From Rhynchopus euleeides (taxonomy: Eukaryota > Euglenozoa > Diplonemea > Diplonemida > Diplonemidae), in assembly GCA_963210315.1 (NCBI GenBank), contig OY723276.1, positions 558,001 to 622,000 on the forward strand: a DNA stretch of 64,000 nt, in the 5' to 3' direction. The position numbers and the translations under genes were made by a program. The notes beneath the pieces were generated by a model, which was given only the letters and a program-made list of their open reading frames with translations, was not told where the DNA came from and did no database searches. Positions 23,523-34,100 of this stretch are shown piece by piece (positions within the stretch are counted from its first letter, which is position 1; each line of letters starts with the position of its first letter).

Positions 23523-23752
23523 GAGTGGTTTGGGGGGCGTGAGCCCCCCAGCCGCCGGAGGCCACGGTAGCGAACATCTGTTCGTGTGGGCGTACAGATT
23601 CTGTGCGAGTTGGCTGCGTCCTCAGAGGCGACTGGAGTGGTTGGACCCCGACTTGATGGGATTCGAAGGACTTGAGTACGAGACGTACGCCACAGGGGGG
23701 TCTGGGGGCGGAGCCCCCCAGCCGCCGGAGGCCACGGTAGTGAACGTCTGGC
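23523..23752 (+). repeat. Composite hairpin repeat, third copy
   Basis: Hairpin units at 23523-23583 and 23691-23752, with the same spacer as the copies at 14837 and 22141. Confidence 0.75.
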
Positions 23753-24930
23753 TCTCCAGTTGGCCAGCAAGGCGAACGGTACGTGGGACAGACTTCCCTT
23801 CCATCCTTGTGCGCACCCTGTCGACTGGGGAAAACTTAGAAAAAGTTTTTTCCTCTGCGAAACAACCTTAGAAAAAAATTCCCCTAACAAAATTCTTAGA
23901 AAAAAACTTTTTTTCCCCTTACAAAAATTCTTAGAAAAAAAGTTCAGAATCCTGAAAGTGGGGAACAAGCCCCCCAGTTAGGAACAGCCCTGGTGGGGGG
24001 GGGTGTTTTCGGTGTGATTTTTTTTCACCATAAAAAGGAGAAAGGCTGTTGTTTATGCGCCAAATCCAAAAAAAATGGACGGAAAAACACGGTAGCGGAG
24101 ACCCACTGTAGTAGAGAAAAGTGCGGTACAGAGAGAGAGAGAGAGAGTCAACCTTCCCCGTTCACGCTCAAAAAAGACTTGGAGTTGCGTTCTTTGTTTG
24201 TACGAACGGTGTGAATGCAGGCGGTGCCAGGCAGAGGAGGAGGAGGAGGGGGCGGGGGTGTTGTGCAGAAGAGAATGGGGGGTGGGGTGGGGTGGGGTGC
24301 TATGTAAGAAGCTCCGTTTGTTGGTTCGTTTTGATGAAGAGATAGCGAGAGTGAGAGAGAGAGAGAGAGAGAGGGCGCGCGCGCGCGCTCAGAAAAAAGT
24401 ATCAAAAAATATCCAGAGTGGCAGGAATGGGAGGAGGGGGGAAGCGGTGGTGGGGGGTGGACGTGGGTTATGCCGAGCAAACAACGCTGCATACGTTTGC
24501 ATGTTTTGATTTCCACACGAGGGGGGAGCGGGGTGTGGGCGGGGCGGGTGGGTGGGTGGGTGGGTGGGTGGGTGGGGGGGGCGGCTGTTGGTAGGGTGCT
24601 CACAGAACACACTCGATGGGGGTGGGGTGTAGGGAAGTAAGGTACAGAGTTTTGACCCCCACCCGTCCTCCGGGACATCGGAGGTGGGGCATATCCCCCA
24701 CCCCCCCTATCGCGGGGCGCAGGCACACCGAGGGCAAAAGAATGGGGAGTTTTCAGGTGGGAGAGGGGAGGGGGGGGGGGGGTGTGTGGGAGGCACGCCG
24801 GCCCGACCCGTCGAAATGGACAAAACTGACTCGCGTGCCATGATTTCGTTGTCGAATGTCAGGGTCGATAAAAAAGAAACAGATGGTGGCATCCACCGAA
24901 AGATCCCGGGAAGGGGGGGGGGGGGGGGGG
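23753..24930. other. Intergenic, (GA)n, (GGGT)n and G tracts
   Basis: Repeated TTAGAAAAAA(A/C)TT units at 23835-23945, GA repeats near 24130-24147 and 24352-24372, and GGTG repeats at 24545-24575. G runs lie at 24769-24781 and 24913-24930, directly before the next element. No gene recognised. Confidence 0.5.
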
Positions 24931-26082
24931 TAGGGGGGGTCAAATGCCACCCTTTTACGTGGACAAACACGATTTTTCAAAAAACCGGCGCAGAGGCCCC
25001 AAAGCCCCCGTAAACCCTCCAAACCCCCCCAGATCGGTCCGGAAACCCATCGAACCCCACTTTTCCACCATTCCGGGCACCTCAGGTGCCCGAATTGGGG
25101 TACCTAAATTTTGTGCCACCGTTTGGTACCGGACAGTGCCACTGTGTGGGAGGTTGGAAAAGAAAATGCCCCAACACACCACATCTGAGGGTTGCAATGC
25201 ATGTTGCTTGCCAACCACGTCATCCGGTGGGTGTCAGGCGCTATGTAGGTGGCATTAGCCAGGTCTTCGATGAGTTCTGGCTTGTATATGTACCTCCCTG
25301 CCACCATGCACCGGGAGGCTGCCTGTAGGTACGGAACAAGTCCAGATGGTCGTGTGATTCCTGTGCAGCAGTGCTCCACAACCGGGATGTGTTGACAACG
25401 ACTGTTGCAACACGAGCTGTACATTCCGGGAACACATGAAGTGCGCTGTCGTGGTACCCATTGTGCCAGAATTGGTAGTTGCTGCGGTCTACTTTGCCTG
25501 GCCCAAGAGCACTGGTACTGAACGGTGCAATATGCGTGGCGAGGTGAATGCAACGGAAGGGCGCAAAGTCAATACAGCTCTCGGATGGCGGGTGGTGGTG
25601 CCACTAGTGTGTGACGTTCACTCGAGGATACAACGCATCACAATGAATCAGCAACCGTGGACCGAGTACAATACGCTCTCTGTGGCTGGTGTGGGGGACA
25701 AAGGCAGTGCCTGTGCCGCAGGCAGGGAGGTACATATACAAGCCAGAACACATCGAAGACCTGGCTCATGCCACCTACATAGCGCCTGACACCCACCGGA
25801 TGACGTGGTTGGCAAGCAACATGCATTGCAACCCTCAGATGTGGTGTGTTGGGGCATTTTCTTTTCCAACCTCCCACACAGTGGCACTGTCCGGTACCAA
25901 ACGGTGGCACAAAATTTAGGTACCCCAATTCGGGCACCTGAGGTGCCCGGAATGGTGGAAAAGTGGGGTTCGATGGGTTTCCGGACCGATCTGGGGGGGT
26001 TTGGAGGGTTTACGGGGGCTTTGGGGCCTCTGCGCCGGTTTTTTGAAAAATCGTGTTTGTCACCCCCATTTGACCCCCCCTA
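24931..26082. mobile_element. Foldback element with ~360 bp terminal inverted repeats, TA flanked
   Basis: Arms 24931-25304 and 25718-26082 are inverted and nearly identical. Outer ends are TAGGGGGGGTCAAATG and its complement. The 413 bp centre has no recognised gene. A frame crossing the arms (containing SFPTSHTVAL and WLASNMHCN) is simply repeated because the arms are. The G7-TCAAAT end is shared with the element inserted in the LINE at 37327. Confidence 0.8.
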
Positions 26083-26884
26083 GGCATAGGGTGCGGGCGA
26101 TTCGCCTATCGCCCTATATTCGCCCAACCGGGTTCGAGCCCCGATTATCGCGTATCGAATCGCCTTATCGCCCATTATCGCCCAATTATCGCCAAATTAT
26201 CGCCCAGTATCGCCCGTTTTCTTTCACACTTTCTGAAGGGGTCTTCAGCTCGTGGTGAGTGGGTTACCGCTCTACTGACCCTGGGTCCCACAGGGCCTGT
26301 GACCTCGTCAACAACTGGGCCAAGACCTAGGATTCTGCATCAGAAATAAGCTTCTGACCACTGACGTCATGCGGGTAGGTCATTTCTTCGGTCAAAACCC
26401 ACGTGAAGAAGGGCATTGGCCCAGATCCTGACCTCGCTCAGGACCTGTTCACTCGCCGTTACTAGGAGCACTCGTGAGCATGAAGCGGGTACACCTTAGT
26501 GTTGAAGGAGATGCGTGGTTCTAGTATAGTCGGTCTGAATGGGAGGAGATGCACTCCGTACATTTGAGATGACTCATTGCATAGCCCACAGGAAGCTTCA
26601 CGGCTGATGTGAGACCTGGGGCGGTTCTGACCCTGGTCACAGAGTCATCACCCACTGAGAACACTGGAGCAGAGGGCTTGATCTAGGTCAGGAACCGGGT
26701 CTTCACTGAGGCAATGACCCACTCACCACCTCAGCAGTGATCTGACGTCCCTGGCCGGGCCATTTTGCCCCCAAAAATACGACGGAAAAATTATCGCCCA
26801 CTTATCGCCTTGACAGAATGGGCGATAATGAGGGCGATAATTTTTGCGATTTGGGCGATAACCGAATCGCCCGCACCCTATGCC
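26083..26884. mobile_element. TIR element directly abutting the foldback element
   Basis: Ends are GGCATAGGGTGCGGGCGATT and its complement, flanked by TA (26081-26082, 26885-26886). Both subterminal regions contain many CGATAA/TTATCGCCC units. The interior (26230-26760) has no recognised coding region. A GGTTCGAGCCC sequence near 26128 resembles a tRNA B box but there is no supporting tRNA fold. Confidence 0.7.
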
Positions 26885-26938
26885 TAGGGGGGGGGGGGGG
26901 GGCGTGGGGGGGGTGGGGGAGTGCGGGGGGGGAGGAGT

Positions 26939-27212
26939 CCCTTCAGCTCAGAAGTGCAGAAAAGCGATCCGCCCTCACAAAAGGGGGACAATCTGACACA
27001 GGTTAACACAGAGCGAAGGCACTCCGCGGGGGGGGATGTCATGAGAGAGTGTGTGTTTGGGGGGTTTGTTTGTGCGCCAAACCCGGGTGAACAAACCTCA
27101 CGGGGGGCCTTCGCTCAGAAATGCAGAGAAGTGATGAATGGTGAGCCGCCTCACAACACTGGCTGCAAAGTGACACAGTTTGACACACAGTGGCACAGAG
27201 CGAAGGCCTCCC
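26939..27212. repeat. Two related ~80-110 bp CCTTC(A/G)GCTCAG elements
   Basis: Copies at 26939-27020 and 27104-27212. Each begins CTTC(A/G)GCTCAGAA(A/G)TGCAGA and ends CACAGAGCGAAGGC, forming terminal inverted repeats around a TGACACA-rich middle. Confidence 0.6.
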
Positions 27213-28244
27213 ACGTGTTTTGCCTGATGAAGGTTGGTGTGAGTGTGCGCAAGGTCATAGCAACAAGGCAAGGTAGATTGTGTTTGTCACCCAAAGCGCT
27301 GCCAACTATCTTTTTCACCCGGACAAGCTTTCTTCTTGTTGTGTGTGAAAAATAAACCCCCCCCCCCCCACCTCACCCCGCCCCACCCATTTTTGCCCCC
27401 AACTTTTTTTCCTTCTCCTGTTTTGTACGCACGAGCGATCATCTCGGAAGAACACTACATGATACACAACATACACATACACCTCCATTTTGCTTTGTTT
27501 TTTTTGCCTTCCCCCCCCTCCCAGGGATAGTGGGTGACTTTCCAAATTCTGCAAAAAAGCCGGTTTTTGCCGGTTTTCCCGTTTTCCGTTTTTTGGCGCC
27601 GTTTTGGCGTTTCCTGTCCGTGTATGGGGTGAGCGGGGCACCTGCCCACATACACCCTGTTGGAGATGTGTGAGGTGCTGTGGGAGAGCAGGTGTCCTTT
27701 GCTAGAACACCATCCGGCCGTGCCTCCAGCCATGGATCTGTCTCAGGAACTGTAGGGCAACGTCAGGAGTGCCAGAAGGTGCACGCCAAGCCCTTGAGAG
27801 ACCACTGCTGGACAGGGGGGCTGAAGGAGAATCCCCGGACTTCGTGCTCCAACAGCGCCGGGCGAGGCAATGTCGATCGCCAGTGGACAACGAGGAAGTC
27901 GTACAGACTTGTGTGCAGGGGTGGGGTAGTCTGCACGTACCCCGTCTTCACTCACGACCATGTCGTACTCCTGGTGTTGTGCCGTTTCCCACTTGCCATG
28001 GTGCACCAACGGTACATATGTCCACTCGACAGGCACACAGCACAGCGGGGGGTCTGGGGGGCGGAGCCCCCCAGCCGCCGGAGGCCACGGTAGCGAACAT
28101 CTGGCCTTCTCCTTCGCGTTCTTGGACTCTTTGGGTCAATTGCGGTTCGTAGTGGGGCCATTATTGGTGTCCAGATGACCTGTGTACCCTCTATGCAGGG
28201 TGGGCATAGTCGGGAAAAAAGTGGAATTTTCCCGAAAATTTTTA
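27213..28244. other. Intergenic with one hairpin repeat copy
   Basis: C run 27357-27369. A single 60 bp hairpin repeat lies at 28041-28105 (plus). The 27,640-28,040 segment is GC-balanced with frames on both strands but no recognised domain. Confidence 0.45.
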
Positions 28245-28593
28245 TACCGTATACGTAAATATTATGGAACGTAAATATTATGGAACGGGCCCATTTTTGG
28301 CCGGTCCGTTCCATAATATTTACGTTCCAAAATATTTACAGGGCCAGTTCGGGACTCGGTGGTGAGGACGGCTTGCGTCAGGAATCGCGCGAAAAGTGCA
28401 CGAGTAGGTCCCGTCAGGGACTCTGTACGCCGTCCGATCACCTGGTCCAAGTCCCCGAGTCGCAGAAAGCCCTGTAAATATTATGGAACGAAAAAAATCT
28501 GGAACGCCAACCCACCAGCGTTCCAAAATATTTACGTTCCATAATATTTACGTTCCATAATATTTACGTTCCAAAATATTTACGTATACGGTA
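28245..28593. mobile_element. TIR element (MITE-like), copy 2
   Basis: Same ends and nearly the same interior as 17269-17586, flanked by TA. The right arm carries extra CGTTCCATAATATTTA units, making it about 31 bp longer than copy 1. A degraded relic of an arm is visible near 43490-43540. Confidence 0.8.
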
Positions 28594-29145
28594 GTTTCTT
28601 TTTTTTTTTGAAAAACCGGTTTTGGCAAAAACCGGTTTTGCAAACCGGTTTTTCATTAGCACCCACTGTCCCTGGGGGCCCCCTCCCCCTCAGGCCACAA
28701 CACACACCACACATACACCAATTGTGCGGGCCAACCGATGAAAGCGGATCAAACCAACCTACCCCAACACCCGTCTCCAACCGGCCCATTTTCTGGTTGG
28801 TTCTATCAGTGAGCTTGATCACATACACACTTCAACTCCCCCCCCCCCCCCCCGTGCACTGTATAATCATGGCTAGGAAGGAAGAGAGAAAGACAACCAC
28901 AAGGCAAAGGGAAAAAAAAACAACACACCCTGCGCCAGCCACCATTCTGCAGTGCTTCTGCATGCGTCTCTCTCTCTCTCTCTCTCTCTCTCGCTCTCCC
29001 ACCCGTCCCGATCTCCCCCATTTGCTGCACGCGATATCCCCCACCCCCCCACCCCCCCCACCCCCACTGAACTGTCTTCGCATGCTGTCCCGTCCCATCC
29101 CACCCCACCACCCCCCTTACCCCGCTCCCCCCGTTCCGTTTTCGA
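28594..29145. other. 3' flank of the NIPA gene
   Basis: Contains C(15) at 28840-28854, (TC)n at 28966-28993 and C-rich tracts to 29130. Probable 3' UTR and spacer; no second gene. Confidence 0.5.
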
Positions 29146-30738
29146 TCATTCCCGGTGGTTTCGAGATGTGGAGGTGTGGGAGTTGACGGAGGCGGACCGG
29201 AGCACTGCCCCGTTGGAGGGGGACATGATGGCGCGCTCCGAGCCGTATGGGCTGCACTGGGCGGACCAGTCGTGCACGGCGTGCAGCTGGTTGCCTCTCC
29301 GGGTGGAGCGGAGGCCCACAGATGTGCGGATCTTCTTGCCGAGCTCACACATTGTCCGTTTAAACTCCTCGGTGTTGTCATGGTGGTTGAAGGATATGTT
29401 ATCACAGTAACCTCCGAACGATCTGCTCGACGCGCACGACGTGAAGGACAGGTTCGCGAGAACCTGATGCGTGTCCCCGACAACCGATTCGTTCCCTGTG
29501 GGGCTGTCGAACTCTGCCAACTCGACATGCTTCTCCGGCACCAGGTGGTGGTGGTGGTGGTGGTGGTGGTGCGTGTGCTCCGCCCCTTCGTGCGTCATAT
29601 CCCGCATCGCGAGGCAGACGATACCTGCGATGACGAAGCAAATCGACACCGCCAGCAGCAGGGCGCTCTTCATGCTCTGCTCGCTGCTGAACAGCATCCC
29701 CGCCGCCGACCCGATGGTGATCAGCACACTGTTCGCCGTCGGCACCACCACCACCGCCGGGGCATTCGCCAAGGCATGGTTGAGGCAGACCACCTGCCCC
29801 ACACCGGCGAGAAGCGCAATCAGCGTGAATACACCGAACACAGTCTTATCCGCATTCCCCCACTGCGCGTCAGACGCGAGGCTGAGGGCAAGCTTCATCA
29901 TGAGATTCGACAAAGCGGACAGCATGCCGCTCAGCGCCGGGGCTGCGATGGGGTGGATGACAGAGCACATGCTGTCAAACATCTGGCGGAACTGCACCAC
30001 CTCCGAGGATGCGCGGGACCGCCCCCCGGGGCTCAGCATCGCGTTCGCCCCGCTGTGCCGATCCATCTGATCCGCCGACACACCATTCACCTGGATCTGG
30101 CAGGCTTGGTGCTGCTGCTGCTGCTGCTGCTGGTGGTGGTGATGATGCTGGTGCGAGCTCCGCAGCTGACCTCCCTTCACAGGAGTCATGTCATCCTCCA
30201 GCTCACTGCAGTCCTCAAGGGAGGCAAGGTTGAGCGACGTGAGCTGCTTCCGCGCCCTGCGGGTGCAGAAGAGGAGGAGCGCGCCGCAGCACGCCCACGC
30301 GATGAAAAACATAACACTCTGCACCCGGGTGATGATATCGCCGATGTTGGAGAAGTTCACCTTCGGCGTCGCCTTGTCCACACCTGTGAGAACGATCGTC
30401 ACACCCACGCAGACCAGCGCTGCGCCGGACAGCCCGCTGCTCCCTAAGGTTTCTCCACTGAGGACATGAGCAATGCCGACTCCAAAAAGGATGTGAAGGC
30501 CTCCAATAGGCATCAGAAGCTGCAGAGGTGCATGAGCCAGCCCCACCACAGCGCAGACAGAGGTGACGACTGTCGTGAGGACCCAGCCCACCACCCAGAG
30601 GGGCCGCTGCCACAGAGGGGGGGCCGGTTCAACCCCCTGGTGCTTTGCGAAGGATAGCCGGATCAGGTTCTCCCCAAGCCCCGCGCCGAACGACCCGATT
30701 GTCGCGGCGGCTGCGCCGATCGCCCATTTCTCATCCAT
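29146..30738 (-). CDS. NIPA-like magnesium transporter, 530 aa, intronless
   Basis: Starts with ATG (MDEKWAIGAAAATIG) and ends TGA. It has the NIPA/DMT pattern: about nine hydrophobic segments. These include WAIGAAAATIGSFGAGLGEN near the start, LQLLMPIGGLHILFGVGIAH, VQSVMFFIAWACCGALLLF, and after a long loop VVVVPTANSVLITIGSAAGM and SALLLAVSICFVIAGIVCLA. NIPA proteins move Mg2+ across the plasma membrane or endosomes; substrate here is assumed from family. The cytosolic loop at about 190-225 has adjoining His and Gln tracts (coded by CAC/CAG repeats near 30104-30145). A nine-histidine run follows the last membrane segment. The ~110-residue C-terminal tail is Ser/Arg-rich and probably disordered. 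The family usually runs about 330-450 aa, so the excess is in the loop and tail. Confidence 0.85.
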   Translation of the reverse strand: MDEKWAIGAAAATIGSFGAGLGENLIRLSFAKHQGVEPAPPLWQRPLWVVGWVLTTVVTSVCAVVGLAHAPLQLLMPIGGLHILFGVGIAHVLSGETLGSSGLSGAALVCVGVTIVLTGVDKATPKVNFSNIGDIITRVQSVMFFIAWACCGALLLFCTRRARKQLTSLNLASLEDCSELEDDMTPVKGGQLRSSHQHHHHHQQQQQQQHQACQIQVNGVSADQMDRHSGANAMLSPGGRSRASSEVVQFRQMFDSMCSVIHPIAAPALSGMLSALSNLMMKLALSLASDAQWGNADKTVFGVFTLIALLAGVGQVVCLNHALANAPAVVVVPTANSVLITIGSAAGMLFSSEQSMKSALLLAVSICFVIAGIVCLAMRDMTHEGAEHTHHHHHHHHHLVPEKHVELAEFDSPTGNESVVGDTHQVLANLSFTSCASSRSFGGYCDNISFNHHDNTEEFKRTMCELGKKIRTSVGLRSTRRGNQLHAVHDWSAQCSPYGSERAIMSPSNGAVLRSASVNSHTSTSRNHRE

Positions 30739-31695
<957 letters not shown>

Positions 31696-31721
31696 GGAGG
31701 AGAGAGGGATACACGGGCAGA

Positions 31722-34100
31722 ATGTCACAGGCCGACCTCCACGGGGTCTCCTCCGGTAACACCGGTCCCCAGGCCGGTGGCCAACAGGCCGCCCCCCTGC
31801 CCCCCCTCGAATTTACAGAGCCTCGCAGATACGAGCTCCAGCCCCTCCCCCCCCTCTACGGCGCCACCCACGTGCGCGCCATCCTCCAGCACCTCCACTG
31901 GGATGCGGTGCTGGACGGATTAGAGGGTGGCGTCGCCGTCCTCGCCGCCGAGCGCCCCCCCACCCACGGCTCCCCCCCCACATGGACCCTCACGGTCAAC
32001 GGGAAGGAGGTGGTCCTGACGGACACGCTGCTCCTCGAGGAGCAGAAGCAGCAGGAGGCGGCCGCGAAGAAAAAGGCCGAGGATGTAGCCCGCCTGAAGC
32101 GGCGCTACGATAGCGTCAGCGAGAGGCTCCAGGCGGAGCGCGCCGACGCAGCGAGAGCGGGAAGGGCCGCGAAGTCGCAGGCCAGTGGCGCCGTAGGACG
32201 GACCGGGCGAGGCGGCGGTGCGGCAGCAGCAGCAAAGCAGCACGCCCAGCAGGCGCAACAGCGGGTGACCAGGCTCCAGAAGGACCTGGAGAAGATCGCC
32301 GGGAGCCTGAGGGAGCTCGGCCACGACCCCGCGCCGACCGCCCCCGACACCGCCGCGGGTGATGGTGTGGCCTGGCAATCCGAGATGCTGGGTCTGCGCC
32401 GCCTACTGCAGGAGCAGGACGCGCGTCGCCAGCAGTTGGAGGAGCAGGTGGGGCAGTTGCAGCTGGGTCACAACAACCTAGCTGATCAGGCGTCGCAGCA
32501 GGTGTCGCAGCTGCAGGAACTGCTGGGTTCCCAGGCGCAGGAGCACGGGCTGCACATGCAGCGTGTGGGGGATCGCCTCGGCCGCCAGGAGCAGCGGCTT
32601 GAGGAGCAGGCGACCCTGCTGCAGCGCCTCCAAGAGCGCAAACCCGCCTCCCCCCCCGCCACCGCCCCCACGCAGGAAGCAGCGCGGGAGCTGAAGGAAG
32701 TGAAGGTGCACCTCCGGAGGCAGGAGGGGTCCCTTGCCAAGGTCGCAGAAGCCCAGCAGTCGCTGGGCGAGGCCGTCCCCCTCCTCCACAAGCGGATCGG
32801 GGTGCTGGAGCAGGGGGCGAAAGGGGCGGCAGCAGGCGCCGACCTGCAGCGGGTGGCGACCGAGCTCGCCAGCATGGGTAGCCGCCTGGAAGAGCAGGGC
32901 CGTGCGCACGCGGCAGAGATGGCTACGGCGCGGAAGGGCTGGGAAGCCAGCCGCAAGGCCCTCGAAGACGACATGCGGGGCCAGCTTGCGCAGCGGGACG
33001 CCCAGATCCGCCAGGCGCAGGTGGAACGGGACGGCCTCGCAGCCGACCTGCACGAGGCGCGCAAGGCCATGCTAGGCCTGCAGGGAACAGCGGGTCAGCA
33101 GGAGCCCCTGTCCCACCTCCAGGCGCTGCAGCTCCAAGCGGAGGTCGACAAGGTCCGCGCGGACCTCGAGGCCCAGCGCGCGCTGGAGCAGCGACGCCTC
33201 GACGCCGCGGTGGCAGAGCTGCGCAAGTCGTGGGAGGCGCAGCAGGGGGAAGCCGTGGTGTGCGACCTGCGGCTGCAGACGGAACGCCTGGGTGTCGCGG
33301 TGAAGGACCTGCGGGCCTCCTGCGAAGCCCAGCGCAAGGAAGCCACGGCCGCCCAGCAGCTGTCGGCGCAGGCGTCCGTGGAGCAGGGGGCACGCCTCCA
33401 GGGCCGGCTGGACGAGGTGTGTGGGGAGCTGCGGGAGGCCTGCGAAGCGCAGATGGTGCGCCTCCAACAGGCCGGAAGGGAGGAGGGCGAGAAGGTGCAG
33501 CGCCAGCTGTCACAGCAGGCCAGCGAGCTCGGACAGAGCTGGCAGGGACTGCTGGAGGGGGTGCGCGACGCAGAGGAGGGCCGGAAGCGGCAGCATCAGG
33601 AGATGCTAAGCACGGTGAAGCGGGAGTTAGGCATCGACACGAGAGGGCGGAGTGGGTCCAAGGGGGCGAAGGGCAAGGCACCGCCGAAGCCCGCGGCCGG
33701 TCCGGCTATGGATGCCCCGCCAGCGCCCCCAGCCGCCGCCACCACCCCTTCCTCCTCCACCACCACCTCCACCTCCACCCCTGCCCCGCCCGGGGACTCA
33801 CACAGCAAACCAGTGACACCCGTGGCACCCGAGACACCAGCAACAGCGAACGCTGCCCCTACCCCTGCGCAGCCAGCAGCAGTGCCGCCGGCAGCACCGG
33901 CGCCGCCTGCCCAGCCCGCCCCGCCGGCCCCACCTCTCAGAGACCTAGCGCCCACGGCGGATGCCGGGGATAAGGCCCCACCGGGTAGGGAGGCGGGAGC
34001 CAGCAGGAACGGGAGGGTCAGGCAGGCCTCCATCACGGCGTATCTGAGGCCCCGCTCCAACCGCCTTACTCCCTACCCGCAGAAGCAAGAGGAGGAGTAG
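31722..34100 (+). CDS. LINE ORF1, coiled-coil protein, 792 aa
   Basis: The ATG at 31722 (MSQADLHGVSS) is the first likely start after the (CA)n tract; the frame is open further upstream. Residues 1-110 are Gly/Gln/Pro-rich with a small globular segment (YGATHVRAILQHLHWD). Residues about 115-640 are almost entirely Ala/Gln/Glu/Arg/Leu heptad-like sequence, indicating a very long coiled coil. The C-terminal 150 residues are Pro/Ala/Thr-rich, ending with a basic stretch (QASITAYLRPRSNRLTPYP). ORF1 proteins of LINEs bind element RNA and form trimers through coiled coils; no RRM or zinc knuckle is visible here. QASITAYL has the Q-xx-I-xx-Y spacing of a PCNA-binding box. The stop is TAG and the frame continues open beyond it into the OTU segment. 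Confidence 0.75.
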   Translation: MSQADLHGVSSGNTGPQAGGQQAAPLPPLEFTEPRRYELQPLPPLYGATHVRAILQHLHWDAVLDGLEGGVAVLAAERPPTHGSPPTWTLTVNGKEVVLTDTLLLEEQKQQEAAAKKKAEDVARLKRRYDSVSERLQAERADAARAGRAAKSQASGAVGRTGRGGGAAAAAKQHAQQAQQRVTRLQKDLEKIAGSLRELGHDPAPTAPDTAAGDGVAWQSEMLGLRRLLQEQDARRQQLEEQVGQLQLGHNNLADQASQQVSQLQELLGSQAQEHGLHMQRVGDRLGRQEQRLEEQATLLQRLQERKPASPPATAPTQEAARELKEVKVHLRRQEGSLAKVAEAQQSLGEAVPLLHKRIGVLEQGAKGAAAGADLQRVATELASMGSRLEEQGRAHAAEMATARKGWEASRKALEDDMRGQLAQRDAQIRQAQVERDGLAADLHEARKAMLGLQGTAGQQEPLSHLQALQLQAEVDKVRADLEAQRALEQRRLDAAVAELRKSWEAQQGEAVVCDLRLQTERLGVAVKDLRASCEAQRKEATAAQQLSAQASVEQGARLQGRLDEVCGELREACEAQMVRLQQAGREEGEKVQRQLSQQASELGQSWQGLLEGVRDAEEGRKRQHQEMLSTVKRELGIDTRGRSGSKGAKGKAPPKPAAGPAMDAPPAPPAAATTPSSSTTTSTSTPAPPGDSHSKPVTPVAPETPATANAAPTPAQPAAVPPAAPAPPAQPAPPAPPLRDLAPTADAGDKAPPGREAGASRNGRVRQASITAYLRPRSNRLTPYPQKQEEE

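Noticed and set aside
26100..26150. tRNA-like B box (GGTTCGAGCCC)
   Set aside because: No matching A box, acceptor stem or anticodon arm nearby; it lies in the subterminal repeat of a TIR element.
29155..30447. 430-codon plus-strand frame opposite the NIPA gene
   Set aside because: Rich in His/Arg/Val repeats and exactly antisense to a well-supported membrane transporter.
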